DNA of 64,000 nucleotides from a virus, in the IMG/VR virus record IMGVR_UViG_3300008050_000026, positions 1-64,000 of that record; one strand, written 5' to 3'. The notes beneath the pieces are model-generated. The model was not told where the DNA came from. It did not search any database and saw only the letters and a program-made list of their open reading frames with translations. Made by a program: the position numbers and the translations under genes. This document shows, piece after piece, positions 1 to 7,405 of this stretch (its first letter is position 1; each line of letters begins with the position of its first letter).

Positions 1-204
1 GAACGATCAGGTAGTTTTAAGAACTCAGTACATGAATTCAACATCATCATAGCTGAAGATGCAGATAGTTATTTGACAACAGTAAGATGCCATGCACTTC
101 TTGGTGTATTATCGTGGAAAGAAGTTATTGTTGAAGAAAAAAGATTTCCAGAGCTTAAGTACAGTGATACGTTAAGAGGAGGATTTGATATGGGCAATGC
201 ATAG
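1..204 (+). CDS. C-terminal end of an unidentified protein (5' truncated by window edge)
   Basis: Frame 1 is open from the first base to a TAG at 202-204 and gives 67 residues ending LRGGFDMGNA. The reading is rich in charged residues and includes HEFNIIIAEDADSY and HALLGVLSWKEVIVEEK, as expected of a folded C-terminal domain. I do not recognise the family. Because it lies upstream of a portal gene, a packaging protein such as the large terminase is possible from position alone; no terminase motif is visible in this fragment. The next small gene starts four bases after the stop, so it is probably co-transcribed with what follows. Confidence 0.6.
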   Translation, partial: ERSGSFKNSVHEFNIIIAEDADSYLTTVRCHALLGVLSWKEVIVEEKRFPELKYSDTLRGGFDMGNA

Positions 205-207
205 ATC

Positions 208-339
208 ATGAAATTCACAGGAAACATAGGACTGGACTGGTGGTTACAACAGGAGGAGAAGAAAAAGAAACGTCGCGAGGAATATGATAAACGTAGAAAA
301 CAACGAATAGAAGATTACAATAAGAAAAGAAACAAGTGA
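208..339 (+). CDS. Very small basic protein (43 aa)
   Basis: An ATG four bases after the preceding stop opens 43 codons ending in TGA. The product starts MKFTGNIGLDWWLQQEE and then becomes a highly charged Lys/Arg/Glu helix (KKKKRREEYDKRRKQRIEDY). It could form a single amphipathic helix or bind nucleic acid, but no family is recognised. The last bases form a GTGA overlap with the next reading frame, which supports translational coupling and therefore a real gene. Confidence 0.5.
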   Translation: MKFTGNIGLDWWLQQEEKKKKRREEYDKRRKQRIEDYNKKRNK

Positions 340-473
340 ACTACGTTAAAAAGAAAATAGCAGGATTGATTTGGGACTTATCAGAATGGTCAGGAATACC
401 ATTAGGGAAATACGCTGAACCAATATTCAGGATCATGATAGGAGCTAACAACAATAACAGCAAGAAACTATGA
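336..473 (+). CDS. Very small protein (45 aa), GTG start
   Basis: The frame opens at a GTG that overlaps the preceding TGA (GTGA, 336-339) and closes at a TGA overlapping the next ATG (ATGA, 470-473). The product reads MNYVKKKIAGLIWDLSEWSG and ends in an Asn-rich stretch. It has a hydrophobic middle but is too short to call a membrane segment with confidence. No function is recognised. The tight overlaps at both ends are the main reason for accepting it. Confidence 0.5.
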   Translation: MNYVKKKIAGLIWDLSEWSGIPLGKYAEPIFRIMIGANNNNSKKL

Positions 474-646
474 GCAACTGGTGGCCATGTGATAACTGTG
501 GAACACGACATGATCCTAAAGTAGAATGCAAAGAATATCATATCGATAGACATCAAAGAACTTCTGGTGGTAGACCTATCAGTAGAAAAGAAAAACGAGC
601 AAGAAAACGTAAGAACTTGAAGATGTCAAAACGTAGTCAAAAATGA
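470..646 (+). CDS. Small zinc-ribbon-like basic protein (58 aa)
   Basis: The ATG overlaps the preceding stop as ATGA. The 58-residue product starts MSNWWPCDNCGTRHDPKVEC and carries CxxC (Cys7, Cys10), a third Cys at 20, and His24 and His28, which could together bind one zinc ion. The second half is strongly basic (RKEKRARKRKN). A small zinc-binding nucleic-acid-binding protein is a reasonable guess, but no family is recognised. It ends the micro-gene run; a palindrome and a promoter follow. Confidence 0.5.
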   Translation: MSNWWPCDNCGTRHDPKVECKEYHIDRHQRTSGGRPISRKEKRARKRKNLKMSKRSQK

Positions 647-651
647 ACATG

Positions 652-671
652 TTAAAAGATAAATCTTTTAA
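652..671 (+). terminator. Perfect 9-bp inverted repeat, terminator or operator
   Basis: TTAAAAGAT and ATCTTTTAA flank a 2-base loop, six bases after the last micro-gene. The arms are AT-rich and the 3' arm supplies the U-rich tail. A weak intrinsic terminator is possible. A two-base loop is sterically poor for an RNA hairpin, so a DNA operator next to the promoter at 678-704 is equally possible. Confidence 0.35.
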
Positions 672-677
672 GTGTTA

Positions 678-704
678 TTTGGTAATAACATTTTATTAAA
701 TTTG
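678..704 (+). promoter_or_regulatory. Bacteroidota-type promoter before the winged-helix gene
   Basis: TAAATTTG at 697-704 matches the TAnnTTTG -7 element. A TTTG at 678-681 could be the -33 element, although the 15-base spacer is shorter than the usual 19 or so. The start codon at 740 lies 35 bases downstream. Confidence 0.45.
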
Positions 705-739
705 GCATGTAGATAAAATTGTATAGATCCAGAAATAGA

Positions 740-1276
740 ATGGCAAAGAAGAAAACATCGACCACGAAACCTGCAACTCTCAAAGTTGTCAAGACCCCTG
801 AAGATCACCCAGCAAGTAACGAGCCAGAGTCTAATAAGGCGAATGGTGGGGATGTACATGAGGTCCAGTTGCCTACAGGCGAGGAGGTTCTTGCAGCTGA
901 GAAAGATGTCGTCGAGGAAGTAACACGAGGGCAACTTGTCAAGTTTGCAAGCAAGATCAATATCTTGACGAAAGGCAAATGGTTCACCATTGCAAGATTT
1001 CAGAAGTTGTTCAAGATGCCCAAGCCACAATCAGCTCAAATTCTTCTTGCTTTGTTTGCTGAAAAACTTATTGCGATTGACCAACGTGCTGGTGTAAACA
1101 AGTACAAGATTGACTTTGGTAAGACAACACAGCTTGAAATCATTGACAAAACAATTAACAGGCATAAGAATTCAATGGTTGCATTGATGAAGGAAAGGAA
1201 GTCACTGATGTTAGAGATCGAGCAAGATAAAAAAGCTGCAGTAAAAGCCAAGAAAGAAGAAAAGAAGACAAAGTAA
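740..1276 (+). CDS. Winged-helix-like DNA-binding protein (178 aa)
   Basis: The chosen ATG at 740 gives MAKKKTSTTK; an in-frame TTG at 719 would add seven residues but sits close to the promoter. The first 65 residues are Lys/Glu-rich and probably disordered. Residues about 70-130 (GQLVKFASKINILTKGKWF followed by FQKLFKMPKPQSAQILLALF) look like a helix-turn-helix with a beta wing. The C-terminus is a Lys/Glu coiled helix. Its place directly before the portal gene is typical of a small terminase subunit, but a transcription regulator is equally compatible. The function is inferred from position and fold pattern only. Confidence 0.6.
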   Translation: MAKKKTSTTKPATLKVVKTPEDHPASNEPESNKANGGDVHEVQLPTGEEVLAAEKDVVEEVTRGQLVKFASKINILTKGKWFTIARFQKLFKMPKPQSAQILLALFAEKLIAIDQRAGVNKYKIDFGKTTQLEIIDKTINRHKNSMVALMKERKSLMLEIEQDKKAAVKAKKEEKKTK

Positions 1277-1291
1277 TTCAAGGCAATAAGT

Positions 1292-1299
1292 TATATTTG
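1292..1299 (+). promoter_or_regulatory. -7 element TATATTTG before the portal gene
   Basis: TATATTTG lies 20 bases before the portal start codon, in the 43-base gap after the winged-helix gene. No clear TTTG is seen at the -33 spacing. It fits the second, simpler promoter style found before structural genes here. Confidence 0.5.
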
Positions 1300-1319
1300 T
1301 TTCCGTTAATAAGCAAATC

Positions 1320-3035
1320 ATGGCTAAGAATAAAGGCAAACGTAAGAAGAATAAAATCGTTAAAGCCGAACAGGTAGGCCTAAGTGGGGACATATTTTCA
1401 AAGGAATTACTTTCATTAGATGCTTTAGGAAAAGAAACTGAGATCAAAAAAGGATTATTGATCAAAGAGGCCTTAAGTACTGATGACCCTACTACCATAT
1501 TGAAAGCACAAAGTTATTTGAAAGCTATTGAGGAGCGAGGAGACAGTAGACCCAAATCACTGATCCTCGATAATACGTTCTTCAGTGGACAAGGTTGGAA
1601 AGAAAAATCCTACTCGGTATCATACGAGCTATTGAGGGGAATGGCAAGAACACCTATCATCAAATCAATTGTTGAAACGAGAGTTGAACAGGTAGTTGAT
1701 TTCATGACACCTCAAGAAGATCGATATTCAACAGGTTTTATAATCAGGCCAAAGAGAAAGGCACATTTCAGTGATGAAGAAGAGAAGTTAAAACCTGAGC
1801 AGATCAAACGTGCTTCGGAAATTACTGATTGGATCATGAACTGTGGACCTAATGCTAATGAATGGCATGGTGATGATATTGATAGTTTCACAAGAAAGGT
1901 AGTTCGAGACTCATTATCATTTGACCAGATGTGTTGGGAGAACGTTGAGAATAGGAGAGGGGATCTTACTGAGATCATAGCTGTTGATGGTGCATCGTTC
2001 AGACTTACTGACCAGATCAATGAAGAGGACTACGAGAAACTTACATCAATCAAGCAAGTTCTTGGAAAAGAGGAGAAGAAGAACCACGTAAAAGGCTATC
2101 CACCATATTACTTGCAAGTATATCAAGGCAGGATCATTGCTCAGTTCTACCCTTGGGAAATGTGCTTTGGTATCAGAAATGCACAAACATCAATCCTATC
2201 AAATGGATATGGACGTTCTGAACTGGAGGATCTGGTTCAAACAGTTACTTCATTGCTTAACGTAGATCAGTACAATGCCAATTATTTCAAAGTAGGTTCA
2301 AATCCAAAAGGGATCCTAAGGGTAACAGGAAATGTATCCAACGAACGATTGGACGAATTCAAGTCCCAATGGCAAGCACAGATGGCAGGAGTACATAATG
2401 CCCATAAGCTTCCAGTAATAGAAGCTGATAAGATGGACTTCATTACTACCCAAGGCACCAACAAGGAAATGGAATACAGCAAATATCAGGAGTTCCTGAT
2501 CAAAGTAGGCTGCGCTGTATTCAAAATGGACCCATCGGAGATTGGATTTCCTATGTCAGGTTCAAGTGATGCCAAGCCAATGTTTGAAGGAAACAACGAG
2601 GCAAGGCTAAAACATTCAAAAGACAAGGGCCTCAAACCTATACTGAAGTTCTATGAACGTAAGTTCCAACGTTATGTTATTGATCGTTTGGATCCAGAAT
2701 ATGAAATCAAGTTTGTTGGACTTAATGCATTCACCCCAGAAGAAGAACTGGAAGCAGAGATCAAGAAGGTACAGAACTTCAAAACGGTTAATGAAACCAG
2801 AAAGGAATTTGGATTGGATGAACATCCAGATGGTGACATCATATTAAATCCAGTCATGATGCAAGCCAAACAAATGGAAGCCATGAATGGTATGGGACAA
2901 GAGTCAGACCAATTTGCAGATGATAATCCATTCAACTGGGATGATGAAGGAGACCCAACGGAAAAAGGAGAAAAGACTGGACCTATCGTAGATGCATTGA
3001 ACCAATACATCAAAAAGGAATTGGTAGAAGAATAA
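1320..3035 (+). CDS. Portal protein (571 aa)
   Basis: The portal forms the dodecameric ring at the head vertex through which DNA is packaged and ejected. The 571-residue product has the usual family length. It has a basic N-terminal tail (residues 1-20) and then a portal core containing RTPIIKSIVETRVEQVVDF. The helical stretch GRSELEDLVQTVTSLLNVDQ with NYFKVGSNPKGIL is characteristic of the clip and stem part of phage portals. QGTNKEMEYSKYQEFLIKVG and IGFPMSGSSDAK follow, and the C-terminus is acidic. The next virion gene starts three bases after the stop. The identification rests on these motifs plus neighbouring head genes and is solid. Confidence 0.9.
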   Translation: MAKNKGKRKKNKIVKAEQVGLSGDIFSKELLSLDALGKETEIKKGLLIKEALSTDDPTTILKAQSYLKAIEERGDSRPKSLILDNTFFSGQGWKEKSYSVSYELLRGMARTPIIKSIVETRVEQVVDFMTPQEDRYSTGFIIRPKRKAHFSDEEEKLKPEQIKRASEITDWIMNCGPNANEWHGDDIDSFTRKVVRDSLSFDQMCWENVENRRGDLTEIIAVDGASFRLTDQINEEDYEKLTSIKQVLGKEEKKNHVKGYPPYYLQVYQGRIIAQFYPWEMCFGIRNAQTSILSNGYGRSELEDLVQTVTSLLNVDQYNANYFKVGSNPKGILRVTGNVSNERLDEFKSQWQAQMAGVHNAHKLPVIEADKMDFITTQGTNKEMEYSKYQEFLIKVGCAVFKMDPSEIGFPMSGSSDAKPMFEGNNEARLKHSKDKGLKPILKFYERKFQRYVIDRLDPEYEIKFVGLNAFTPEEELEAEIKKVQNFKTVNETRKEFGLDEHPDGDIILNPVMMQAKQMEAMNGMGQESDQFADDNPFNWDDEGDPTEKGEKTGPIVDALNQYIKKELVEE

Positions 3036-3037
3036 TC

Positions 3038-4456
3038 ATGGCTGATAAGTTTAAGCAAGCTACTACAGATGCAAATAACTTCATACACAACTATCCTCCA
3101 GTTGTAGAAGAGGTAGAAGAAGCAATTGCAGTTGAAGATGCCACTTCACAAAAGGATGCATTGACCAATGAAGAATTAAGGGAAGTTCCATTAGAGGTAA
3201 GTTCAGAAGGTTTAACAGATAAAGAACTTAGGGCATCAGCTGTACCAGTAACAGATTTAGGACATCAAACAGATGCACTTACTGACACAGAATTAAGAGC
3301 AAGTCCAGTTGAGGTAATAGCATCTGAAGATGTTCAAAAGATAAGTACAGTCAATTCATCCAATGTATTACTTACATCTGGTTCAACGTTTACAGGGGTT
3401 TGGGAAGATGTTACATTATATCCAGCCTTAACAATATCTGTATCAACTGACCAAGATGGAACCTATCAAATACAATATAGCCCAGATGGTGTGAACGTTG
3501 ATAGTAGCCTGACGAGATACTATCGTACAAATCAGATAAATGTACCACATAGGTTTACCAATGCAAGGGGGTATATGAGAATTGTATTCACAAATACTAC
3601 AGCTTCAGATCAAACATATTTAAGGCTCCAAACAACACTTGGTTTCTTCAGTGATCTTAATGCACCTATTGACTCAACATTGGCTCAGGACTTTGATGCT
3701 TTGGTTGTAAGGCCTACAGATTTTCATACAGAGGTAGGGTTAGGCAGACGACAAGGTTTTGAACTTTGGAATAAGTTTGGCTATAACCAAAACATAAGCG
3801 TTGGTACAGAGGCGGTGCTTTCTTGGGGTGGTTCGTTTACACCATTGTTAGTGGCAACCACAATGTCGATAGTTTCAGATTCAGTAGATGATGCTGTTGG
3901 TGGAATAGGGGTTGAGCAAGCGGTCATCTATTACATAGACGAAAACAGATTACCTCAGATAAAGGTTATTCCAATGAACGGAACAACGCCTGTTGTTACT
4001 GTCGAATTAAGTCTTGGGATAAATAGGGTTGCGATGTTCTTATGTGGCAGTAACATGAAGAATGTCGGTACAATAACTGTTACGGCTGTTACGGGTGGAA
4101 GTACGATGGCTGAAATGCCAGCAGGGGGTGGAGTTACACAGCAATGTCTTTTCCACGTTCCATTAGGGTATCAATTTTCTGCGGAATGGTTATGGGCCAA
4201 TACTCTGAAACCATCAGGACAAAACCCAACCGTAACCATAAAGATGTGGGTGTGGTCATCCGTATCAAATGGTATGCAAGAAGTTTACAGAAAGACTTTG
4301 GACACCGCAGTTGTAACACATCTAAGTGAAAACCCTAATCTGCCGTTTCCTATTACAGAGGGTACTGTTTTGTGGTTAGAGGCTACAACAGATAAAAATG
4401 CCACAATCGTTGAAGGAAGATTTTCAGGAGAACTGGTAAGAAATATAGATGCTTAA
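3038..4456 (+). CDS. Virion protein with LTDxELRA repeats (472 aa)
   Basis: The N-terminal part carries three degenerate copies, about 20 residues apart, of a motif of the type LTDxELRAxPVxV (residues about 39-92: ALTNEELREVPLEV, GLTDKELRASAVPV, ALTDTELRASPVEV). Such repeats occur in many phage structural proteins. The rest, from about residue 105, is predicted to be beta-rich, with YQIQYSPDGVNVDSS and a C-terminal domain containing GVEQAVIYYIDENRLPQIKV. It follows the portal by two bases. A head fibre, decoration or appendage protein is likely; the exact role is not recognised. Confidence 0.6.
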   Translation: MADKFKQATTDANNFIHNYPPVVEEVEEAIAVEDATSQKDALTNEELREVPLEVSSEGLTDKELRASAVPVTDLGHQTDALTDTELRASPVEVIASEDVQKISTVNSSNVLLTSGSTFTGVWEDVTLYPALTISVSTDQDGTYQIQYSPDGVNVDSSLTRYYRTNQINVPHRFTNARGYMRIVFTNTTASDQTYLRLQTTLGFFSDLNAPIDSTLAQDFDALVVRPTDFHTEVGLGRRQGFELWNKFGYNQNISVGTEAVLSWGGSFTPLLVATTMSIVSDSVDDAVGGIGVEQAVIYYIDENRLPQIKVIPMNGTTPVVTVELSLGINRVAMFLCGSNMKNVGTITVTAVTGGSTMAEMPAGGGVTQQCLFHVPLGYQFSAEWLWANTLKPSGQNPTVTIKMWVWSSVSNGMQEVYRKTLDTAVVTHLSENPNLPFPITEGTVLWLEATTDKNATIVEGRFSGELVRNIDA

Positions 4457-4523
4457 TAATAACGAAGAAAAAGAGTATTTTTGAAATGAAACAGGGAACA
4501 AAAATCAGGAACAATGGAGAGAA

Positions 4524-5138
4524 ATGAAACATCATATAATCGCCTTAATTATGATACTATCACAAAGATCATTTCCGCTACAGATAGTGGACAGCGTATT
4601 TAGCACGCTTAACGGAATATTCAAATTAACGTTAATGCAGGTGCTCGTTCTAATGATAACCTTGAGTTCAGTTATAATCACCTTTGAGGGATTTGTTGAA
4701 CATTGGGTTTGGGAACCATTCTGGACACTGCCTATCATGTGGATGTTCTATATAGCCGATACGGCCACTGCAATCATAAGAACTGGAAGGGTAAATGGGA
4801 CAAATTGGGAGTTCAGTTCTGATAAGTTCCAAAAGTTCATTGTGGATGTAATTGGAGTAACGATTGTACTTGGTGCAGTTCATGCCTTTCCTGTTATTGG
4901 AAATTTGATGATGGAACATCAGGACTTGGCGGTGGCAAAGAGGGAAGCAACATACGACATGTTAATACTATCAACATGGGGAGCATATCTTGCCATTGCG
5001 GTAAGACAAGGATTTTCAATCGTTGCAAATGCTTCCAAAGCAGGGGTTATACCTAAAGGAGCAGCCAAGGTAATAAGCAAGCATCTGGACAGGTATAAAG
5101 AAAGTGTATGGGATGACACAATAATCAAAGGGAAATGA
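4524..5138 (+). CDS. Holin-like inner-membrane protein (204 aa)
   Basis: Several hydrophobic helices are visible: a start-proximal segment, LTLMQVLVLMITLSSVIITF, FWTLPIMWMFYIADTATAI and VIGVTIVLGAVHAFPVIG. The segment YIADTATAIIRTGRVNG followed by SSDKFQKFIVD resembles the DxxTGxxKA-type core of phage holins of the toxin-secretion/phage-lysis family. Holins permeabilise the inner membrane to time lysis. The gene overlaps the next by four bases (ATGA), and that gene together with the following one looks like a spanin pair, which supports a lysis role. The 67 bases upstream hold only short frames that I do not accept as genes. Confidence 0.65.
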   Translation: MKHHIIALIMILSQRSFPLQIVDSVFSTLNGIFKLTLMQVLVLMITLSSVIITFEGFVEHWVWEPFWTLPIMWMFYIADTATAIIRTGRVNGTNWEFSSDKFQKFIVDVIGVTIVLGAVHAFPVIGNLMMEHQDLAVAKREATYDMLILSTWGAYLAIAVRQGFSIVANASKAGVIPKGAAKVISKHLDRYKESVWDDTIIKGK

Positions 5139-5548
5139 AAGAAGCTTGGAAAAATCTATCAACAGGACTTAAGATCCTCATAATTGGGTTAGCATTATTG
5201 GTAACCTTATTGGGAATTGCAGTAATTGTTACAAGTATCCAGAATGCAAAGCTTGAGAAAGATGCAGTAGACCTTGTTGAACTACAGAAAAAGGAATTGG
5301 ATGATAGCAAGAAAGGCTTTGAGGACATCATAAAAGGAAAGGAGAAGGAGATCAATGATACCAATGATGATATAACCAGCATAAGGGAACTAAGGAAAAA
5401 GGACCAAGAAGATGCAAGATATTGGTACGCAAAGGCACAACAACGTAAAACACAGATCGATGACATCAATAAACAGATTGCTGGTATGGATAGTTCTGAG
5501 CTTCGGGACGTTTACATCGGTATACTCACAGCACATAATCTTAATTGA
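5135..5548 (+). CDS. Inner-membrane coiled-coil protein, i-spanin-like (137 aa)
   Basis: The product has a short N-terminus, one strong transmembrane helix (ILIIGLALLVTLLGIAVIV, residues about 14-32) and then an almost uninterrupted charged coiled coil to the end. This is the layout of an Rz-type i-spanin, which anchors in the inner membrane and helps fuse it with the outer membrane at lysis. The start overlaps the holin-like gene by four bases. Its last 89 bases are overlapped in another frame by a signal-peptide gene, as in Rz/Rz1 pairs. No sequence family is recognised; the call rests on topology and context. Confidence 0.55.
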   Translation: MKEAWKNLSTGLKILIIGLALLVTLLGIAVIVTSIQNAKLEKDAVDLVELQKKELDDSKKGFEDIIKGKEKEINDTNDDITSIRELRKKDQEDARYWYAKAQQRKTQIDDINKQIAGMDSSELRDVYIGILTAHNLN

Positions 5549-5921
5549 AGATGAAACCCATCATTGCTTTACTGAAGCTCAGACGAAGTTCTGGGTTACT
5601 CAACAACAAGAGAACCAAGTTCACGAAGGGACAATCATTGACCTCGAGCAATCAACTGAAGCAAAGGATAGGGAGATTGAAAAGCTTGAAGATGAGAACA
5701 AAAAGCAAGCCTCTGTAATTGAAGCACAGAAGGTTATCATTGCTGCACAGGATACCATTCAAGACATTGATGAGAATATCCAAGATCTATCAGAGGAACA
5801 GTTAAAGAAACTTCGAAAGAAGAAGAAGCTTGAAAAGGCTTGGAAGGTATGGATACGTCCTACATTAATAGGTCTGGGTTCAGGCTTGGTCGGTTATGGA
5901 TTGGGTTCAATACCAAAATGA
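5460..5921 (+). CDS. Secreted coiled-coil protein, partner of the i-spanin-like gene (153 aa)
   Basis: An ATG at 5460 gives a classical signal peptide (MTSINRLLVWIVLSFGTFTS, then VYS before Gln), which decides the start; an upstream ATG at 5412 would put 16 extra residues before it. No lipobox Cys is present, so it is not an obvious lipoprotein. The mature part is a long coiled coil, then a Lys-rich stretch, then a glycine-rich hydrophobic C-terminal segment (PTLIGLGSGLVGYGLGSI) that could insert in a membrane. It overlaps the preceding gene by 89 bases in another frame and the next by four. An outer-membrane-side spanin role is inferred. Confidence 0.55.
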   Translation: MTSINRLLVWIVLSFGTFTSVYSQHIILIEDETHHCFTEAQTKFWVTQQQENQVHEGTIIDLEQSTEAKDREIEKLEDENKKQASVIEAQKVIIAAQDTIQDIDENIQDLSEEQLKKLRKKKKLEKAWKVWIRPTLIGLGSGLVGYGLGSIPK

Positions 5922-6211
5922 CCAGAACAGTAAACATGCATTTCATTGAAGCTGAAGATCATCCAGCTGAATATAAGCCAGGGAATGTATGGGTTGTAGG
6001 TCCTAAGAACAAATGGGTAATGAGTTTCCTTTGCCCTTGTGGTTGTGGAGATGAAATCCATTTGAATATGCTCCCAGGATCTGCACCACGATGGAAATAT
6101 CATGGGAATAAGACCATGACACCTTCAGTCAATAGGACAAAAGGATGCAGGTCACATTTTACAATCACAGGTGGATTGGTTAAATTTCACGGTCATGTTG
6201 AAAATAGGTAA
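5918..6211 (+). CDS. DUF6527-like metal-binding protein (97 aa)
   Basis: The ATG overlapping the previous stop (ATGA) gives a 97-residue product. The pattern CPCGCGDEIHLNM followed by W, TPSVNR and CRSHFTITGGLV resembles the DUF6527 family as I remember it, whose cysteines and histidine are likely to bind a metal ion. Members are known to me from phages and from bacterial operons with ubiquitin-like conjugation components; a biochemical role here is not known. It follows the lysis genes directly and is overlapped by the next small gene, so it is part of the same operon. Confidence 0.55.
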   Translation: MTRTVNMHFIEAEDHPAEYKPGNVWVVGPKNKWVMSFLCPCGCGDEIHLNMLPGSAPRWKYHGNKTMTPSVNRTKGCRSHFTITGGLVKFHGHVENR

Positions 6212-6434
6212 CTTCGCAGCAAAGCTAACAGACAAAGGAACTTGGATCTACAAGGCCTTGGCACCTACGTTCTTTAAGAAGGATGGAGCATTACGAAAAA
6301 AGTATCATGATCTACCAAGATACAAAGTAATTCCAGAATATGAGGATGCAGCCAAAGATGAATATCAGTTAGAAATGGCGAAGGCTGTGAAGGACATTAC
6401 AGATAAATTAAAGACCTTTGTCATAGATGCTTAG
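6195..6434 (+). CDS. Small hypothetical protein (79 aa)
   Basis: The ATG at 6195 (MLKIGNFAAKLTDKGTWIYK) overlaps the preceding gene by 17 bases; an upstream ATG at 6171 would add eight residues. The product ends in an amphipathic helix (YQLEMAKAVKDITDKLKTFV). No family is recognised. It overlaps the MuF-like gene by eight bases and is therefore translationally linked to a head gene. Confidence 0.5.
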   Translation: MLKIGNFAAKLTDKGTWIYKALAPTFFKKDGALRKKYHDLPRYKVIPEYEDAAKDEYQLEMAKAVKDITDKLKTFVIDA

Positions 6435-7359
6435 CGTAGAACAGGTAAACGAGTTATTGGAGATCTTGGACAGTCATACATTGATGTTCATAGGTAAGTC
6501 GCTTGGGCCTGATTACCTTACAAAGGATGAGAAGAAGTCGTTGAATAAATTAGGCATCAATCCAAGCGCGATATACAATCCTGAGATGGATACCATGAAA
6601 ACTGCGTTCTACTTTGGTCTAATATCGGATGCATTAGGAAAAAGGGAGGCAAACAAGGTAACATTCAAGGACCTTAAGAAGTCATTAAGGAAAGGGGAGT
6701 ATTTGCCATTGACATATAAGGAGCAAGCTACAATTCATTCAGTCAAGATGCAGTACCTTGGAGATCTACGAGCCAACAAAGGGAAGATCTTCAATGATGT
6801 CAATGGTATCATACGTGAAAAGGACAAAGGCAATCGAGCTGCTTATGAAGAAGTAATACGAAAAGAACTGGTTCAAGGAATAAAGGATAAGAAGACAGCA
6901 GGCCAAATAGCTTCAGAACTTGGACATAAGACTGGTGATTGGAGGAGAAACTTTGGAAGAATTGCAGAATTCACATCACATCAAGCTTTTGATGAGGGAA
7001 GAGCAGCATTATATAAAAGGAAACATGGTGAAGGGGCATTGGTATATAAGCAACCGTATGAAGGGGCATGTAAACATTGTATTGGGATGTACCTGACAAA
7101 AGGCCCTGGATCTGCACCTATAATATTCCTGCTAACAACACTGGAAGCCAATGGGACCAATATAGGTAAGAAGACAACCGATTGGAACCCAGTGGTAGGA
7201 AGCACACATCCATATTGTAGATGTACATTGCACAGCTATGATCCAGATTATGAGTGGGACCCTGAGACTGGCGGGTTTACGAAATTAAAGAAAAAACCTC
7301 CTCGTGTAATTAGACACAAGGTAAAAGTGACCTACGGAGGCAAAGAGTATCAAGTTTAG
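6427..7359 (+). CDS. MuF-like minor head protein (310 aa)
   Basis: Proteins of the Mu gpF type are minor head components made next to the portal and often packaged in the head. Here the C-terminal half has the family signature: a helical stretch (RIAEFTSHQAFDEGRAALYK), a first Cys pair (CKHC, residues about 215-218) and the closing HPYCRCTL. These cysteines and histidine probably hold a metal. The N-terminal half is helical. The family often carries toxin or effector domains at its C-terminus; none is seen here, as the protein stops about 50 residues after the CRC motif. A promoter follows the stop. Confidence 0.8.
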   Translation: MLSVEQVNELLEILDSHTLMFIGKSLGPDYLTKDEKKSLNKLGINPSAIYNPEMDTMKTAFYFGLISDALGKREANKVTFKDLKKSLRKGEYLPLTYKEQATIHSVKMQYLGDLRANKGKIFNDVNGIIREKDKGNRAAYEEVIRKELVQGIKDKKTAGQIASELGHKTGDWRRNFGRIAEFTSHQAFDEGRAALYKRKHGEGALVYKQPYEGACKHCIGMYLTKGPGSAPIIFLLTTLEANGTNIGKKTTDWNPVVGSTHPYCRCTLHSYDPDYEWDPETGGFTKLKKKPPRVIRHKVKVTYGGKEYQV

Positions 7360-7362
7360 TTT

Positions 7363-7370
7363 TATATTTG
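7363..7370 (+). promoter_or_regulatory. -7 element TATATTTG before the 107-aa gene
   Basis: TATATTTG sits just after the MuF-like stop and 35 bases before the next start. The leader downstream contains AACAATCGTTAAA (7376-7388), identical to the leader of the capsid gene. Confidence 0.5.
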
Positions 7371-7405
7371 TATCCAACAATCGTTAAATCACATTAATTA
7401 CAATC

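Noticed and set aside
1-204. Assignment of the first fragment as large terminase
   Set aside because: Position alone suggests it. The 67 residues show no nuclease motif, so I left it unidentified.
341-556. Long frames on the reverse strand throughout the window
   Set aside because: All lie opposite well-supported forward genes, with low-complexity Ser/Leu/Phe-rich products typical of antisense reading. No promoter or overlap logic supports any of them.
719-739. Upstream TTG start for the winged-helix gene
   Set aside because: The ATG at 740 gives a better beginning and a normal leader after the promoter at 678-704.
4483-4602. Short frames of 13 and 29 codons (ATG at 4483 and at 4514) in and beyond the gap before the holin-like gene
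   Set aside because: They lack any recognisable pattern. The first is only 13 codons long, and the second mostly overlaps the start of a gene with clear membrane segments.
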